Source: Pseudomonas protegens (GTDB lineage Bacteria; Pseudomonadota; Gammaproteobacteria; Pseudomonadales; Pseudomonadaceae). Taken from it: a stretch of DNA of 64,000 nt. The DNA lies in NCBI RefSeq assembly GCF_013407925.2, contig NZ_CP060201.1, positions 4,511,001-4,575,000 of the forward strand. Direction: 5' to 3'. Shown here one piece after another: positions 25,306-39,740 of this stretch. The notes beneath the pieces are model-generated. The model was not told the DNA's origin. It saw only the letters and a list, made by a program, of their open reading frames with translations, and did not search any database. How positions within the stretch are numbered: the stretch's first letter is position 1; every line of letters begins with the position of its first letter. A program made the translations under genes and the position numbers.

Positions 25306-25719
25306 ATGAACTCCAGTCGACCTTATTTGGTCCGCGCGCTCTATGAGTGGATTGTGGACAACGATTGCACCCCCCATCTGCTGGTCAATTCCGACTATCC
25401 GGCCGTGCAGGTGCCTCAGGGTTTTGCCAGTGATGGGCAAATTGTCCTGAATATTTCTCCCAGTGCCGTACGTCATCTGCATATGGATAACGACGCCGTG
25501 ACCTTTGAAGGGCGCTTCGGCGGTGTGCCCCATAGCTTGCACGTGCCGGTATCGGCGATCCTCGGAATCTATGCGCGTGAGAATGGTCAAGGCATGGTTT
25601 TTGATCTGGAATCGCCTCTGGATGAAGAGGATGACCTCGAGCCGGATGACGATTTGCCGCCACCGGACAGTGAGCCGCCGCGCCCCAGCGGTCGGCCCAG
25701 CTTGAAAGTGGTCAAGTAA
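25306..25719 (+). CDS. sspB: ClpXP protease specificity-enhancing factor SspB
   Basis: This 137-residue adaptor delivers ssrA-tagged proteins to ClpXP. The folded substrate-binding domain (about residues 1-105, RPYLVRALYEWIVDNDCTPH onward) is followed by an acidic flexible linker (EDDLEPDDDLPPPD). The short ClpX-binding tail RPSLKVVK is at the very end. All functional parts are present. A terminator follows at once. Confidence 0.97.
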   Translation: MNSSRPYLVRALYEWIVDNDCTPHLLVNSDYPAVQVPQGFASDGQIVLNISPSAVRHLHMDNDAVTFEGRFGGVPHSLHVPVSAILGIYARENGQGMVFDLESPLDEEDDLEPDDDLPPPDSEPPRPSGRPSLKVVK

Positions 25720-25720
25720 T

Positions 25721-25752
25721 AAAAAAGGCGATCCGGATGGATCGCCTTTTTT
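25721..25752. terminator. Bidirectional terminator
   Basis: A 12-bp arm pair (25721-25732 with 25741-25752), including its A/T runs, surrounds an 8-nt loop. It lies between convergent sspB and dolP. Confidence 0.92.
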
Positions 25753-25772
25753 GTGCCTGACGCAGTGCTGTG

Positions 25773-27416
<1,644 letters not shown>

Positions 27417-27417
<1 letters not shown>

Positions 27418-29231
27418 CAGCGCGGCGTATCGGGCAGGCGGGTGACCTGGCCGTTGACGAACTTGGCCCATGGCAACTGGCGCTCGATGCGCTGGCCTGT
27501 GGCCATGCCCAGGCTGCCGGACTCACCTTCGATCCGGCTGTCAGGCAGGGCCTTGAGCTGGCCCAGGCGTGGTGCAAGACGATAGGCATCGACGCCCATG
27601 GCGTACAGGCGACCTAGGCTGCCTCCGGCTTGTGGCCATTGTGCCGTGACCTGGCGCCGCAGAAGGCCGTTGGCGTCCAGCAGCCAGGGCGTCTCGCAGA
27701 ACATTACCCCGTTCATGTCGTTGTATTGGTTCTGATCACCGCTGGCGCTGAATACGTTGGAGGTGGCGTACACCGGAACATCGCCGGCGTACTGGAAGTT
27801 CAGGGTCGGCTTGATCTGTTGTGCCTGCTGTGGCGTTGCAGCAAGGAAAATGAACTCGATGTCCTGGCGGCGTGCTGGTTGCGCGGCGACTTGAGTGCCT
27901 ACGGTGCTTTGCAGGCTCTTGGCGCGACCCTCGCTTTGGCGCAGTTGGAACAAGTCGGCAATCTGCTGTGCCAGGGCGACGGGCTGATCGATGCGTTCGA
28001 TGCCAATCATGCTGCCACCGTTGGCTTCCCAATCCTGGCGGAAGGCCTTGAGTACGCGATCGCCCCACTCACCCTTGGGCACCAGCGCGGCGGCGCGGTG
28101 CAGGCCGTCGGCGCGGGCGCGACGAGAAACTTCACGGGCTTCGTCTTCGGCTGCCAGGCCAAACTGGAACAACTGCGCGGGGCCCTGTTCACCGCCCTCG
28201 CTGTAATTCAGTGCCAGGGTGGTAATCGGCAGTTGCGGGCGCGCGGCCAGCTGTTTGACCAGGGGTTTTTCCAGTGGGCCGACTACCAGCTGCACGCCGG
28301 CGGCTTGGGCCTTGCGATAGAAATCATCCAGAGAGCTCAGGCGCGAGCTGTCGTAGAACTCGATGCTGGGTGGTTTCTGTCCGGCTTGCTGGGCTTGATA
28401 GTGAGCCGCCATGAAGCCTTCGCGCAGGGCTTTGGCTACGGAGGCCAGCGGGCCGTCCTGTGGCAGCAGCAGGGCGATTTTCGACACGGGTTGGCTGGCC
28501 AGCTCTTTGAGTTTGATCAGCGGTTGCGGCAATTGGAGGGCGGCAGGGTGTTTTGGATTCTGCGCGCGCCACTGATCAATGGCGGCCTGTTGTTGCTCCA
28601 GGGTTCCGGCGCTCTTGACTGCCAGGGCCAGGCTCAGCCATCCGGCCAGATCGTCATTGCCCACAGGCTGCAGTTGGTCGGTCGGTAGGGCGGCGATCAG
28701 CGCCCAAATGGCCTCGTGGTTCTTTGCTGCGGCGTCGTCCTTGAGCAAGGGGGCAATAAAGATGCGTTCCTTGGCGGCCGCCAATGTCTGGCCGTCGGCC
28801 TCAAGGGCGCGAGCATGAACAGTGCCGGTACGAATCTGCTGGGGGGCGGGCAGCTCGCTCAGGTGCTGCAGGCTTGGATGGCTTAGGGCGGTCAAAGCCG
28901 ATTTTGGCTGGTTGCGTACCATGGCCAGCTCTGCGGACAGTGTGCTGGCGAAGATTTGCTGGGCAGGTTTGAGCTGATCCAGCGGTACTTGCTGCAGAAT
29001 CTGTCCGGCGCGTCCGGCGTTGCCTTGGCGATACGCCATATCCGCCGCGCTCAGACGCAGCAGGGCGGCTTTGTCCGGGCTTTTGCTGGTGGCGGCCTGT
29101 TCGAGCAATTGCTCGATGCTGGCATCCGGTGTCCGTGGAAGTTCGCCAAGGCTGGAGGAGGGCGAGCTGGCGCAAGCCACCAAAAGGGTAGCCAGGCAGA
29201 GGGCGAGAAACAGCCGCAGGCAAGCGATCAT
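27417..29231 (-). CDS. lpoA: Penicillin-binding protein activator LpoA (LppC family)
   Basis: This 604-residue outer-membrane lipoprotein has lipobox LVAC (Cys20). An N-terminal TPR-like helical domain (about 35-255) precedes a C-terminal periplasmic-binding-protein fold (KIALLLPQDGPLASVAKALR onward). In E. coli LpoA reaches through the periplasm to activate PBP1a. Gene order with yraN, diaA and divergent rsmI supports the call. In pseudomonads PBP1b is served by LpoP, so partner specificity here is not proven. Confidence 0.9.
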
Positions 29232-29450
29232 GTAAGTGTTCCTGATACTCGATCAAATGAGCGTGGAATTGTACCCAAGCGCTGGCTGGGGCGCGATGTT
29301 ACTGGTGATAAACCGTCCAATTTGCTGGTGCAAATGTTGCTGAGCGGCACAAAAGCCTGCAAAGGATCGGAGTATTGAGCGATTGTCGGGCCTATTGAGA
29401 GGGCTTCAACGCGCTACAATGGCGCTTTTGCCGATCAAGAGGTGTGCGCT

Positions 29451-30323
29451 TTGACTGTTCCGGGTCCTTTGAATTCCGCTGCTGGCTCGCTTTATGTGGT
29501 GGCGACGCCCATCGGTAACCTGGACGATATCAGCGCCCGGGCTCTGAAGTTGTTGCGTGAGGTGTCGCTCATTGCAGCCGAGGATACCCGGCACTCTCAG
29601 CGCCTGATGCAGCACTTCGGCATTGCTACGCCCCTGGCGGCTTGTCATGAGCACAATGAGCGTGACGAGGGCAGTCGTTTCATCACCCGTTTACTCGCCG
29701 GAGATGATGTTGCGTTGATCTCCGATGCGGGCACGCCGCTGATTTCCGATCCGGGTTATCACTTGGTGCGTCAGGCGCGAGCAGCAGGTATCAATGTGGT
29801 TCCTGTGCCGGGAGCCTGTGCTTTGGTCGCTGCATTGTCGGCGGCCGGCCTGCCATCGGACCGGTTCATCTTCGAAGGTTTTCTACCGGCCAAGGCGGTT
29901 GGGCGTCGTGGGCGCCTGGAGTCGGTCAAGGAAGAGCCGCGTACGTTGATTTTCTATGAGGCTCCGCATCGGATTCTTGAGTGTCTGCAGGATATGGAGG
30001 CGATATTTGGTGGCGATCGGCCTGCGTTGCTGGCTCGGGAGCTGACCAAGACTTTCGAGACTCTCAAGGGCTTGCCGCTTTCTGAGTTGCGCCAGTTCGT
30101 TGAGTCCGACAGCAATCAGCAGCGTGGCGAGTGCGTCGTGCTGGTTGCGGGATGGACGGCGCCGGAAGGTGATGAGGCGATCAGCAGTGAGTCGATGCGC
30201 GTGCTTGATCTGTTACTCAAGGAAATTCCTCTCAAGAGGGCGGCGGCGCTGGCGGCCGAGATCACTGGTGAGCGCAAGAACGTGTTGTATCAGGTCGCCT
30301 TGAATAAGCAGAAAGAGCAATAA
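29451..30323 (+). CDS. rsmI: 16S rRNA (cytidine-1402-2'-O)-methyltransferase
   Basis: This 290-residue tetrapyrrole-methylase-fold enzyme of the RsmI family has GSLYVVATPIGNLDDISARA at the start, AEDTRHS, SDAGTPLISDPGYHLV and FYEAPHRI. It methylates C1402 of 16S rRNA together with RsmH, which is also encoded in this window. TTG at 29451 is preferred as start, with AGAGG 8 bp upstream; GTG at 29442 overlaps that ribosome-binding site. It is divergent from lpoA. Confidence 0.95.
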   Translation: MTVPGPLNSAAGSLYVVATPIGNLDDISARALKLLREVSLIAAEDTRHSQRLMQHFGIATPLAACHEHNERDEGSRFITRLLAGDDVALISDAGTPLISDPGYHLVRQARAAGINVVPVPGACALVAALSAAGLPSDRFIFEGFLPAKAVGRRGRLESVKEEPRTLIFYEAPHRILECLQDMEAIFGGDRPALLARELTKTFETLKGLPLSELRQFVESDSNQQRGECVVLVAGWTAPEGDEAISSESMRVLDLLLKEIPLKRAAALAAEITGERKNVLYQVALNKQKEQ

Positions 30324-30357
30324 ATGGCACGCCTGGGTGGCCAATGGCTTTTAGCGC

Positions 30358-30386
30358 TTGTTCTCGGGCCGCTCTGCCGTTAACCT
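30358..30386 (+). promoter_or_regulatory. Candidate rnpB promoter
   Basis: TTGTTC and TAACCT are separated by 17 bp and end 7 bp before the first base of the P1 stem of the RNase P RNA. The position is right for a direct transcription start, although the -10 match is modest. Confidence 0.45.
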
Positions 30387-30393
30387 GCGCGGC

Positions 30394-30750
30394 GGAGAGT
30401 CGATTGGACAGTCGCTGCCCTCTATGAAAATTAGAGGGGGGAGGAAAGTCCGGGCTCCATAGGGCGGAGTGCCAGGTAATGCCTGGGGGGCGTGAGCCTA
30501 CGGAAAGTGCCACAGAAAATAACCGCCTAAGCACTTCGGTGCCGGTAAGGGTGAAAAGGTGCGGTAAGAGCGCACCGCACGTCTGGTAACAGTTCGTGGC
30601 TAGGTAAACCCCACTCGGAGCAAGACCAAATAGGGTTCCAAGGCGTGGCCCGCGCTGGAACCGGGTAGGTTGCTAAAGATGTCCAGTGATGGCCATCGTA
30701 GAGGAATGACTGTCCTCGACAGAACCCGGCTTACAGATCGACTCTCCACC
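30394..30750 (+). ncRNA. rnpB: RNase P RNA (class A)
   Basis: This is the catalytic RNA of RNase P, which removes tRNA 5' leaders. The perfect 11-bp P1 helix is formed by 30394-30404 and 30737-30747. Conserved elements are visible in order: GAGGAAAGTCCGGGCTCC at about 30447-30464, ACAGAAAATAACCGCC, GGTAAGGGTGAAAAGGTGCG, and the closing AGAACCCGGCTTACAGAT. Length and layout fit a gammaproteobacterial type A RNA. The exact 3' end is approximate. Confidence 0.97.
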
Positions 30751-30954
30751 TTTTCCCTCCCTGCTTGAATCAATAGCAGAAGCGTTTTTGTAATACCGAA
30801 AAAATCTTACTCTTAATAAATCACTTTAACTTCGTTGTGCAGCTTATTGAGCTGTTTGAAGTTGATGCTCTGGAATGCCCCTCGAATTCTCGTTACCTCT
30901 CCTCTTAGTGTCCTAAATCTCCGTTCTATAAGGCTTTTCCGTCGCCGCGCGCCT

Positions 30955-30983
30955 TGACGGTGGTGTGGGCGCATTCCTATAGT
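30955..30983 (+). promoter_or_regulatory. Main promoter of the dcw cluster (Pmra)
   Basis: TTGACG (30955-30960) and TATAGT (30978-30983) are 17 bp apart, a near-consensus sigma-70 promoter. The expected start lies near 30989-30991, which places the MraZ boxes in the first transcribed bases. Confidence 0.8.
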
Positions 30984-30989
30984 GTGCGC

Positions 30990-31015
30990 AAGTGGCGGAA
31001 AGTGGCATGAAGTGG
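30990..31015 (+). promoter_or_regulatory. MraZ operator: three AAGTGG boxes
   Basis: AAGTGG occurs three times in direct repeat at 30990, 31000 and 31010, exactly 10 bp apart, just downstream of the promoter. MraZ proteins bind such regularly spaced (G)TGG repeats in front of their own gene and autorepress the cluster in E. coli. Confidence 0.85.
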
Positions 31016-31057
31016 GTTTTATGAGCGCAAAACGCTAAAATTTGGAGAAACGCTGAC

Positions 31058-31513
31058 GTGTTTCGCGGAGCCAACGCTATCAGTCTCGATGCAAAAGGCC
31101 GTCTCGCCATGCCGAGCCGGTATCGTGACGAGCTCGTTTCGCGAAGTTCTGGGCAGTTAATCGTCACTATCGATGCTGTTGATCCTTGTTTGTGTGTTTA
31201 CCCTCTCGACGAGTGGGAGCTGATAGAAACCAAACTGCGCGCACTGCCTTCGCTACGCGAAGAGAACCGTCGTTTGCAGCGTTTGCTGATTGGTAATGCC
31301 GTCGATCTTGAGCTCGATGGCAGTGGTCGTTTTCTGGTACCGCCGCGCCTGCGTGAATATGCCAAGTTGGATAAACGCGCAATGTTGGTGGGCCAACTGA
31401 ACAAGTTCCAACTGTGGGACGAGGATGCCTGGAATGCTGTTTCCGCAGCGGACCTGGCGGCTATTCAACAACCGGGCGCCATGCCTGATGAACTGCGTGA
31501 TTTGATCCTGTGA
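31058..31513 (+). CDS. mraZ: Transcriptional regulator MraZ
   Basis: This 151-residue MraZ has two SpoVT-AbrB-like halves, each with the family DxKGR-type motif ([18 protein letters not shown] near residue 9, and [16 protein letters not shown] near residue 87). It is a DNA-binding ring-forming repressor of the dcw cluster. The start is GTG at 31058 with GGAG about 10 bp upstream. It overlaps rsmH by 4 bp. Confidence 0.97.
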   Translation: MFRGANAISLDAKGRLAMPSRYRDELVSRSSGQLIVTIDAVDPCLCVYPLDEWELIETKLRALPSLREENRRLQRLLIGNAVDLELDGSGRFLVPPRLREYAKLDKRAMLVGQLNKFQLWDEDAWNAVSAADLAAIQQPGAMPDELRDLIL

Positions 31514-32453
31514 CTATTGATAGCGGCTTTAACCACATCACCGTGCTGCTTGACGAAGCCGTCGAGGCTCTCGCCGTGCGGCCTGATGGCTGCTATCTGG
31601 ATGGCACCTTTGGTCGTGGCGGGCATAGCCGGCTGATTCTCAGCAAGCTCGGCGCTCAGGGCCGGCTCCTCGGATTCGACAAAGACCCCCAAGCGATTGC
31701 CACCGGGCAAGCGCTAGCGGCCGAAGACGGCCGCTTTGTCGTTGTGCAGCGCAGTTTTGCCGAGCTGGGTTCGGAAGTCGCCGAGCGCGGACTGGCCGGA
31801 AAAGTCAGTGGCGTACTGCTCGATTTGGGCGTGTCGTCACCTCAACTGGACGATCCTGAGCGTGGCTTCAGTTTTCTCAATGACGGCCCCCTTGACATGC
31901 GTATGGACCCGACTCGCGGCATCAGCGCCGCTGAGTTCATCGCCACCGCGCCAGTGGAGGAAATTGCCCGCGTATTCAAGGAGTACGGCGAAGAGCGCTT
32001 CTCCGGTCGTATGGCGCGGGCAGTGGTCGAGCGTCGTGAGATCCAGCCTTTCGAACGCACTGCCGACCTGGCTGAAGTGCTCAAGGTCGCCAACCCGGCC
32101 TGGGAAAAGGGCAAGAATCCGGCGACCCGCGCTTTCCAGGGCTTGCGCATTCATGTGAACAACGAGCTGGGCGATCTGGAGGCGGGCCTGGAAGCCGCGC
32201 TGGACGCCCTGGAAGTCGGTGGCCGTCTGGTGGTCATCAGTTTCCATTCCCTGGAAGATCGCATCGTCAAATTGTTCATGCGTCGTCTGGTAAAAGGCGA
32301 GTCTGACAATCTGCCGCGTAACCTGCCGGTACGTTTCGAAGCCTTCGTGCCGAAAATCAAGGTCCATGGCAAAGCGCAGTTCGCCTCCGAGGCCGAACTC
32401 AAGGCCAACCCGCGTGCTCGTAGTGCCGTCATGCGTGTTGCGGAGAAGCTTCG

Positions 32454-32457
<4 letters not shown>
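31510..32457 (+). CDS. rsmH: 16S rRNA (cytosine-1402-N4)-methyltransferase
   Basis: This 315-residue SAM-dependent methyltransferase (formerly MraW) acts on N4 of C1402 in 16S rRNA. Family motifs are [11 protein letters not shown] (SAM site), [20 protein letters not shown] and [14 protein letters not shown]. It starts at GTG 31510, overlapping the mraZ stop (GTGA), and its stop overlaps the ftsL start in the same way. RsmI at 29451 is its partner enzyme. Confidence 0.97.
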
Positions 32458-34482
<2,025 letters not shown>

Positions 34483-34483
<1 letters not shown>

Positions 34484-35946
34484 TGCCTCTTAGCCTGAAC
34501 AAGATTTTTGCCCACGCTGGTCGCGATCTGCTGATCCGTGAGCTGACCCTGGACAGCCGCAACGTGCGCGCTGGTGATCTGTTTCTGGCCGTGCCCGGCG
34601 CCAAGTTCGATGGCCGGGCGCACATTGCCGATGCCTTGCAGCGCGGTGCTGCGGCTGTGGCCTATGAGGCAGAAGGGGCAACCGTTTTGCCGCTGACCGA
34701 TGTGCCGCTGATTCCGGTCAAGGGCCTGGCAGCGCAGCTGTCGGACATTGCCGGACGTTTTTACGGTGATCCGAGCCGCCAGTTGAACCTGGTGGGCGTG
34801 ACCGGTACCAACGGCAAGACCAGCGTCACCCAGTTGGTGGCTCAGGCGCTGGACCTGCTGGGCCAGCGTTGCGGCCTGGTGGGCACCTTGGGCACAGGAT
34901 TCTACGGCGCGCTGGAAAGCGGTTTGCACACCACGCCGAACCCTATCGCCGTGCAGGCAACCCTGGCTGACCTGAAGAATGCCGGTGCCAAAGCCGTGGC
35001 GATGGAAGTCTCGTCCCATGGCCTGGATCAAGGACGTGTGGCAGCCCTGGCGTTCGATGTAGCAGTGCTGACCAATCTGTCCCGAGATCATCTGGACTAT
35101 CACGGAACCATGCAGGCCTATGGCGCAGCCAAGGCCAAGCTGTTCAATTGGACCGACCTGCGTTGCCGGGTGATCAATCTCGACGACGAGTTCGGCCGGC
35201 AACTGGCTGCCGACAAGCACGAATCGCGGTTGATTACCTATAGCCTTGAGGATGCCTCTGCTTATCTGTACTGCCGTGAAGCGAACTTTGACGATGACGG
35301 CGTGCGCGCAACACTGGTGACTCCACAGGGTGAACACCACCTGCGCAGCTCGCTGCTCGGGCGCTTCAACCTGAGCAATGTGCTGGCCGCGGTCGGCGCT
35401 TTGCTGGGCCTGGAGTATGCCCTGGATGAAATCCTCGCCGTGTTGCCCAAGCTGGAAGGCCCCGTCGGACGCATGCAGCGCCTGGGCGGAGGCAACCAAC
35501 CGTTGGTGGTGGTGGATTACGCCCATACCCCGGATGCCCTGGAAAAAGTACTGCTGGCCCTGCGTCCTCACGCCAAGGGTCGCCTGCTGTGCCTGTTCGG
35601 CTGTGGGGGCGACCGCGACCGCGGCAAGCGTCCGTTGATGGCCGAAGTGGTCGAGCGCCTGGCCGACGGCGTGTTGGTCACTGATGACAATCCGCGCAGC
35701 GAAGACCCGGCACAGATCTTCGATGACATCCGTGTCGGCTTTAGCGCTGTGGACAAGGTCGACTTTGTCCCCGGTCGCGGCCTGGCCATCGCCCGTCTGA
35801 TCGCTGACGCTGCCGCAGACGATGTGGTGCTGCTAGCGGGCAAGGGGCATGAGGATTATCAGGAGATCAATGGCCAGCGCCATGATTTCTCCGATCTTGC
35901 CGAAGCCGACAAGGCTCTGACCGCATGGGAGGTGGCACATGCTTAA
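34483..35946 (+). CDS. murE: UDP-MurNAc-tripeptide synthetase (meso-DAP ligase)
   Basis: This 487-residue Mur ligase adds meso-diaminopimelate to UDP-MurNAc-L-Ala-D-Glu. The ATP-binding P-loop is GVTGTNGKTSVTQ (about residue 105-117). The DNPR motif in TDDNPRSEDP is the meso-DAP specificity signature. The KGHEDYQ end is also typical. Its ATG shares one base with the ftsI stop codon; it overlaps murF by 8 bp. Confidence 0.98.
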
Positions 35947-37306
35947 ACCCCTGCAGCTCAGTGAAGTCATGGCCCCGCTGGACGCCCGCTTGATCGCGGG
36001 CGACGCGCGTTTTAATGGCGTCAGTATTGATAGCCGGGCCATTCAGGCCGGGCAACTGTTCGTGGCCTTGACCGGCCCGCGTTTCGACGGCCACGACTAC
36101 TTGAATGAAGTTGCCGCCAAGGGCGCGGTAGCCGCGTTGGTCGAGCGTGAAGTTCCCGACAGCACCCTGCCGCAGTTGCTGGTCAAGGACACGCGCCTGG
36201 CGCTGGGACAACTGGGTGCTCTGAATCGTGGTGCCTTTACCCGGCCGGTGGCCGCGGTGACCGGTTCCAGCGGCAAGACGACGGTCAAGGAAATGCTGGC
36301 CAGCATCCTGCGCACTCGTGGTCCGGTGTTGGCCACCCGAGGCAATCTCAATAATGACCTGGGTGCCCCCCTTACCCTGCTGGAACTGGCTCCCGAGCAC
36401 AGCGCCGCGGTGATCGAGCTTGGCGCGTCACGTATTGGTGAAATCGCCTACACCGTGGCGATGACTCGTCCCCATGTGGCGATTATCAACAATGCCGGTA
36501 CTGCTCACGTCGGTGAGTTCGGTGGTCCGGAGAAGATTGTCGAGGCCAAGGGCGAAATTCTCGAGGGACTTGATAGCACCGGGATCGCTGTCCTCAACCT
36601 GGATGACAAGGCATTTTCGATCTGGAAGGCTCGCGCTGCCGGGCGACAAGTTCTGAGCTTTGCCCTGAACAATAGCGCTGCGGATTTCCATGCCTCTGAT
36701 ATAGGACGCGATGCCCGAGGCTGCCCGTCCTTCAAATTGCATAGCCCCAAGGGCGTGGAGACGGTGCAATTGAACCTGTTGGGCACCCATAACGTGGCCA
36801 ACGCCCTGGCCGCCGCTGCGGCCGCCCATGCCATGGGTGTGTCGTTGTTCGGCATTGCCACTGGCTTGAATGCAGTGCAACCGGTCAAGGGCCGTACCGT
36901 CGCCCAGCTGGCCAAGAATGGCATGCGGGTGATCGATGACACTTACAACGCGAACCCCACCTCAATGTGTGCCGCCGTTGATATACTCGCCGGCTTTTCC
37001 GGCCGCACCGTCCTGGTGCTCGGAGACATCGGCGAGTTGGGCGAGTGGGCGGAGCAGGGGCACCGCGAAGTAGGTGCATATGCCGCTGGCAAGGTTTCGG
37101 CCCTCTACGCCGTAGGCCCGATGATGGCGCATGCCGTCGCCGCCTTTGGCGAGCATGCGCGTCACTTCGCCAGCCAGGCTGACCTGATTGCCGCCCTGAA
37201 CGTCGAGCAAGACCCCAATACCACCATTTTGATCAAGGGATCGCGCAGCGCGGTGATGGAAAACATCGTCGCGGCTTTGTGCGGTTCCAGTACGGAGAAA
37301 CATTGA
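35939..37306 (+). CDS. murF: UDP-MurNAc-tripeptide--D-Ala-D-Ala ligase
   Basis: This 455-residue Mur ligase adds D-Ala-D-Ala to complete the UDP-MurNAc pentapeptide. It has P-loop [15 protein letters not shown] (about residue 105) and downstream motifs [13 protein letters not shown] and [13 protein letters not shown]. Overlaps with murE (8 bp) and mraY (1 bp) indicate translational coupling. Confidence 0.98.
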   Translation: MLKPLQLSEVMAPLDARLIAGDARFNGVSIDSRAIQAGQLFVALTGPRFDGHDYLNEVAAKGAVAALVEREVPDSTLPQLLVKDTRLALGQLGALNRGAFTRPVAAVTGSSGKTTVKEMLASILRTRGPVLATRGNLNNDLGAPLTLLELAPEHSAAVIELGASRIGEIAYTVAMTRPHVAIINNAGTAHVGEFGGPEKIVEAKGEILEGLDSTGIAVLNLDDKAFSIWKARAAGRQVLSFALNNSAADFHASDIGRDARGCPSFKLHSPKGVETVQLNLLGTHNVANALAAAAAAHAMGVSLFGIATGLNAVQPVKGRTVAQLAKNGMRVIDDTYNANPTSMCAAVDILAGFSGRTVLVLGDIGELGEWAEQGHREVGAYAAGKVSALYAVGPMMAHAVAAFGEHARHFASQADLIAALNVEQDPNTTILIKGSRSAVMENIVAALCGSSTEKH

Positions 37307-38388
37307 TGCTGCTGCTGCTAGCGGAGTACCTGCAACAGTTCTACAAAGGCTTCGCGGTCTTTCAGTACCTGACCCTGCGCGGGATTCTCGGGGTACTGAC
37401 TGCGCTGTCTTTGGCGCTGTGCCTGGGTCCGTGGATGATCCGTACTCTGCAAAACCGGCAGATTGGCCAGGCCGTGCGTAACGACGGCCCACAGTCCCAC
37501 CTGTCCAAATCGGGTACACCGACCATGGGTGGCGCGCTGATCCTTTCCGCGATCGGCATCAGCACCCTGCTCTGGGCCGACCTGCGCAACCACTATGTGT
37601 GGGTGGTGCTGGTGGTGACCCTGGCGTTTGGCGCCATCGGCTGGGTGGATGACTACCGCAAGGTGATCGAGAAGAACTCCCGTGGCCTGCCTAGTCGCTG
37701 GAAGTATTTCTGGCAATCGGTGTTCGGTCTTGGTGCTGCGATCTTCCTTTATATGACCGCCCAGAGCCCGGTGGAAACCACCCTGCTGATCCCGATGCTC
37801 AAGGATGTGAGCATTCCTTTGGGTGTCGGTTTCGTGGTCCTGACCTACTTCGTCATCGTCGGTTCGAGTAACGCCGTCAACCTGACCGACGGCCTCGACG
37901 GCCTGGCGATCATGCCGACCGTGATGGTCGGTGGCGCGCTGGGGATCTTCTGCTACCTGTCGGGTAACGTGAAGTTCGCCGAATACCTGCTGATTCCCTA
38001 TGTGCCGGGTGCGGGGGAACTGATTGTCTTCTGCGGCGCGCTGATCGGTGCCGGCCTGGGCTTCCTGTGGTTCAACACCTATCCGGCACAAGTCTTCATG
38101 GGCGACGTCGGCGCACTGGCGCTGGGCGCGGCCCTGGGCACCATTGCGGTGATCGTCCGTCAGGAAATCGTCCTGTTCATCATGGGCGGCGTGTTCGTGA
38201 TGGAGACCCTGTCGGTGGTGATCCAGGTTGCCTCCTTCAAATTGACCGGTCGCCGGGTATTTCGCATGGCACCGATCCACCACCACTTTGAACTCAAGGG
38301 CTGGCCCGAGCCTCGCGTGATCGTCCGTTTCTGGATCATCACCGTGATCCTCGTGTTGATCGGCCTTGCCACCCTGAAGCTGAGGTAG
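37306..38388 (+). CDS. mraY: Phospho-MurNAc-pentapeptide translocase
   Basis: This 360-residue polytopic membrane enzyme (ten expected TM helices) makes lipid I from UDP-MurNAc-pentapeptide and undecaprenyl phosphate. Active-site motifs include [23 protein letters not shown] and [12 protein letters not shown] (His-rich). The ATG at 37306 shares its first base with the murF stop. Confidence 0.98.
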   Translation: MLLLLAEYLQQFYKGFAVFQYLTLRGILGVLTALSLALCLGPWMIRTLQNRQIGQAVRNDGPQSHLSKSGTPTMGGALILSAIGISTLLWADLRNHYVWVVLVVTLAFGAIGWVDDYRKVIEKNSRGLPSRWKYFWQSVFGLGAAIFLYMTAQSPVETTLLIPMLKDVSIPLGVGFVVLTYFVIVGSSNAVNLTDGLDGLAIMPTVMVGGALGIFCYLSGNVKFAEYLLIPYVPGAGELIVFCGALIGAGLGFLWFNTYPAQVFMGDVGALALGAALGTIAVIVRQEIVLFIMGGVFVMETLSVVIQVASFKLTGRRVFRMAPIHHHFELKGWPEPRVIVRFWIITVILVLIGLATLKLR

Positions 38389-38393
38389 AACGA

Positions 38394-39740
38394 GTGTCTC
38401 TGATCGCTTCTGACCACTTCCGCATCGTTGTCGGCCTCGGCAAGAGCGGCATGTCCCTGGTTCGCTTTCTGGCGCGCCGGGGCGTTGCTTTTGCGGTGGC
38501 CGATACGCGGGAAAATCCACCTGAGCTGGCCACGTTGCGTCGTGACTATCCCCAGGTGGAAGTGCGTTGTGGCGAGCTGGATGTCGATTTCCTGTGCCGC
38601 GCCGACGAGCTCTACGTGAGCCCCGGTCTGGCCCTGGCGACTCCGGCCCTGCAGGCCGCGGCTGCCCGTGGCGTGAAATTGTCCGGCGACATCGAGCTGT
38701 TCGCGCGTAACGCGAAGGCGCCGATCGTGGCCATCAGCGGCTCCAACGCGAAAAGCACCGTGACCACTCTGGTGGGCGAGATGGCTGCTGCGGCAGGCAA
38801 ACGTGTTGCTGTGGGCGGCAACCTGGGTACTCCGGCCCTGGACCTGCTCAGCGACGACGTCGAGCTGTACGTGATGGAGCTGTCCAGCTTCCAGCTGGAA
38901 ACCACCGATCAGCTGGGCGCCGAAGTGGCCACTGTGCTGAACATCAGCGAAGACCATATGGACCGCTACAGCGGCCTGCCGGCCTATCACCTGGCCAAGC
39001 ACCGGATCTTCCGGGGCGCGCGGCAAGTGGTGGTCAATCGTCAGGACGCCCTGACCCGACCGCTGCTGAGCGAGAACCTGCCGTGCTGGAGCTTCGGCCT
39101 GGGCAAGCCGGACTTCAAGGGCTTCGGCCTGCGGGAAGAGAATGGCGAGAAGTACCTGGCCTTCGAATTCCAGAATCTGCTGCCGGTGCGCGAACTGAAG
39201 ATCCGCGGTGCCCACAACCAGTCCAACGCCCTCGCGGCCTTGGCCCTGGGGCATGCGGTTGGCTTGCCGTTCGACGCCATGCTGTCGGCCCTGCGCGCTT
39301 TCGCCGGCCTTGAACACCGTTGCCAGTGGGTACGGGATGTGGACGGCGTGGGTTATTACAACGACTCCAAGGCCACCAACGTGGGTGCCGCATTGGCCGC
39401 CATCGAAGGCCTGGGCGCCGACATCGACGGCAAGATCGTGCTGATTGCCGGCGGGGACGGCAAGGGCGCCGAGTTCAAGGACCTGCGTGATCCGGTGGCG
39501 GCCAACTGCCGCGCCGTGATCCTGATGGGCCGCGACTCCGACAAGATCGGCGCCGCTATCGGTGATGCCGTGCCGCTGATTCGCGCCAGTTCGCTGGTCG
39601 AGGCGGTAGCGCAATGCCGCGCCGCTGCACAGCCTGGCGACGTGGTGCTGTTGTCGCCCGCCTGCGCCAGTTTCGACATGTTCAAGAATTACGAAGACCG
39701 TGGTCAGCAGTTCGTCCGTGTCGTGGAGGAGCTGGCATGA
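38394..39740 (+). CDS. murD: UDP-MurNAc-L-alanine--D-glutamate ligase
   Basis: This 448-residue Mur ligase adds D-glutamate. The N-terminal Rossmann part is IVVGLGKSGMSLVRFL, the P-loop AISGSNAKSTVTTLVGE (about residue 116), and the later motif YYNDSKATNVGA. The start is GTG at 38394, 5 bp after mraY. The 3' end overlaps ftsW by 4 bp. Confidence 0.98.
   Translation: MSLIASDHFRIVVGLGKSGMSLVRFLARRGVAFAVADTRENPPELATLRRDYPQVEVRCGELDVDFLCRADELYVSPGLALATPALQAAAARGVKLSGDIELFARNAKAPIVAISGSNAKSTVTTLVGEMAAAAGKRVAVGGNLGTPALDLLSDDVELYVMELSSFQLETTDQLGAEVATVLNISEDHMDRYSGLPAYHLAKHRIFRGARQVVVNRQDALTRPLLSENLPCWSFGLGKPDFKGFGLREENGEKYLAFEFQNLLPVRELKIRGAHNQSNALAALALGHAVGLPFDAMLSALRAFAGLEHRCQWVRDVDGVGYYNDSKATNVGAALAAIEGLGADIDGKIVLIAGGDGKGAEFKDLRDPVAANCRAVILMGRDSDKIGAAIGDAVPLIRASSLVEAVAQCRAAAQPGDVVLLSPACASFDMFKNYEDRGQQFVRVVEELA

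Larger units (their letters stand above)
30751..31057. other. Intergenic region between rnpB and mraZ
   Basis: This 307-bp region has no supported gene. The left half is AT-rich. The right half holds the mra promoter (30955-30983), three MraZ-type boxes (30990-31015) and the mraZ ribosome-binding site (GGAG at 31044-31047). Confidence 0.7.
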
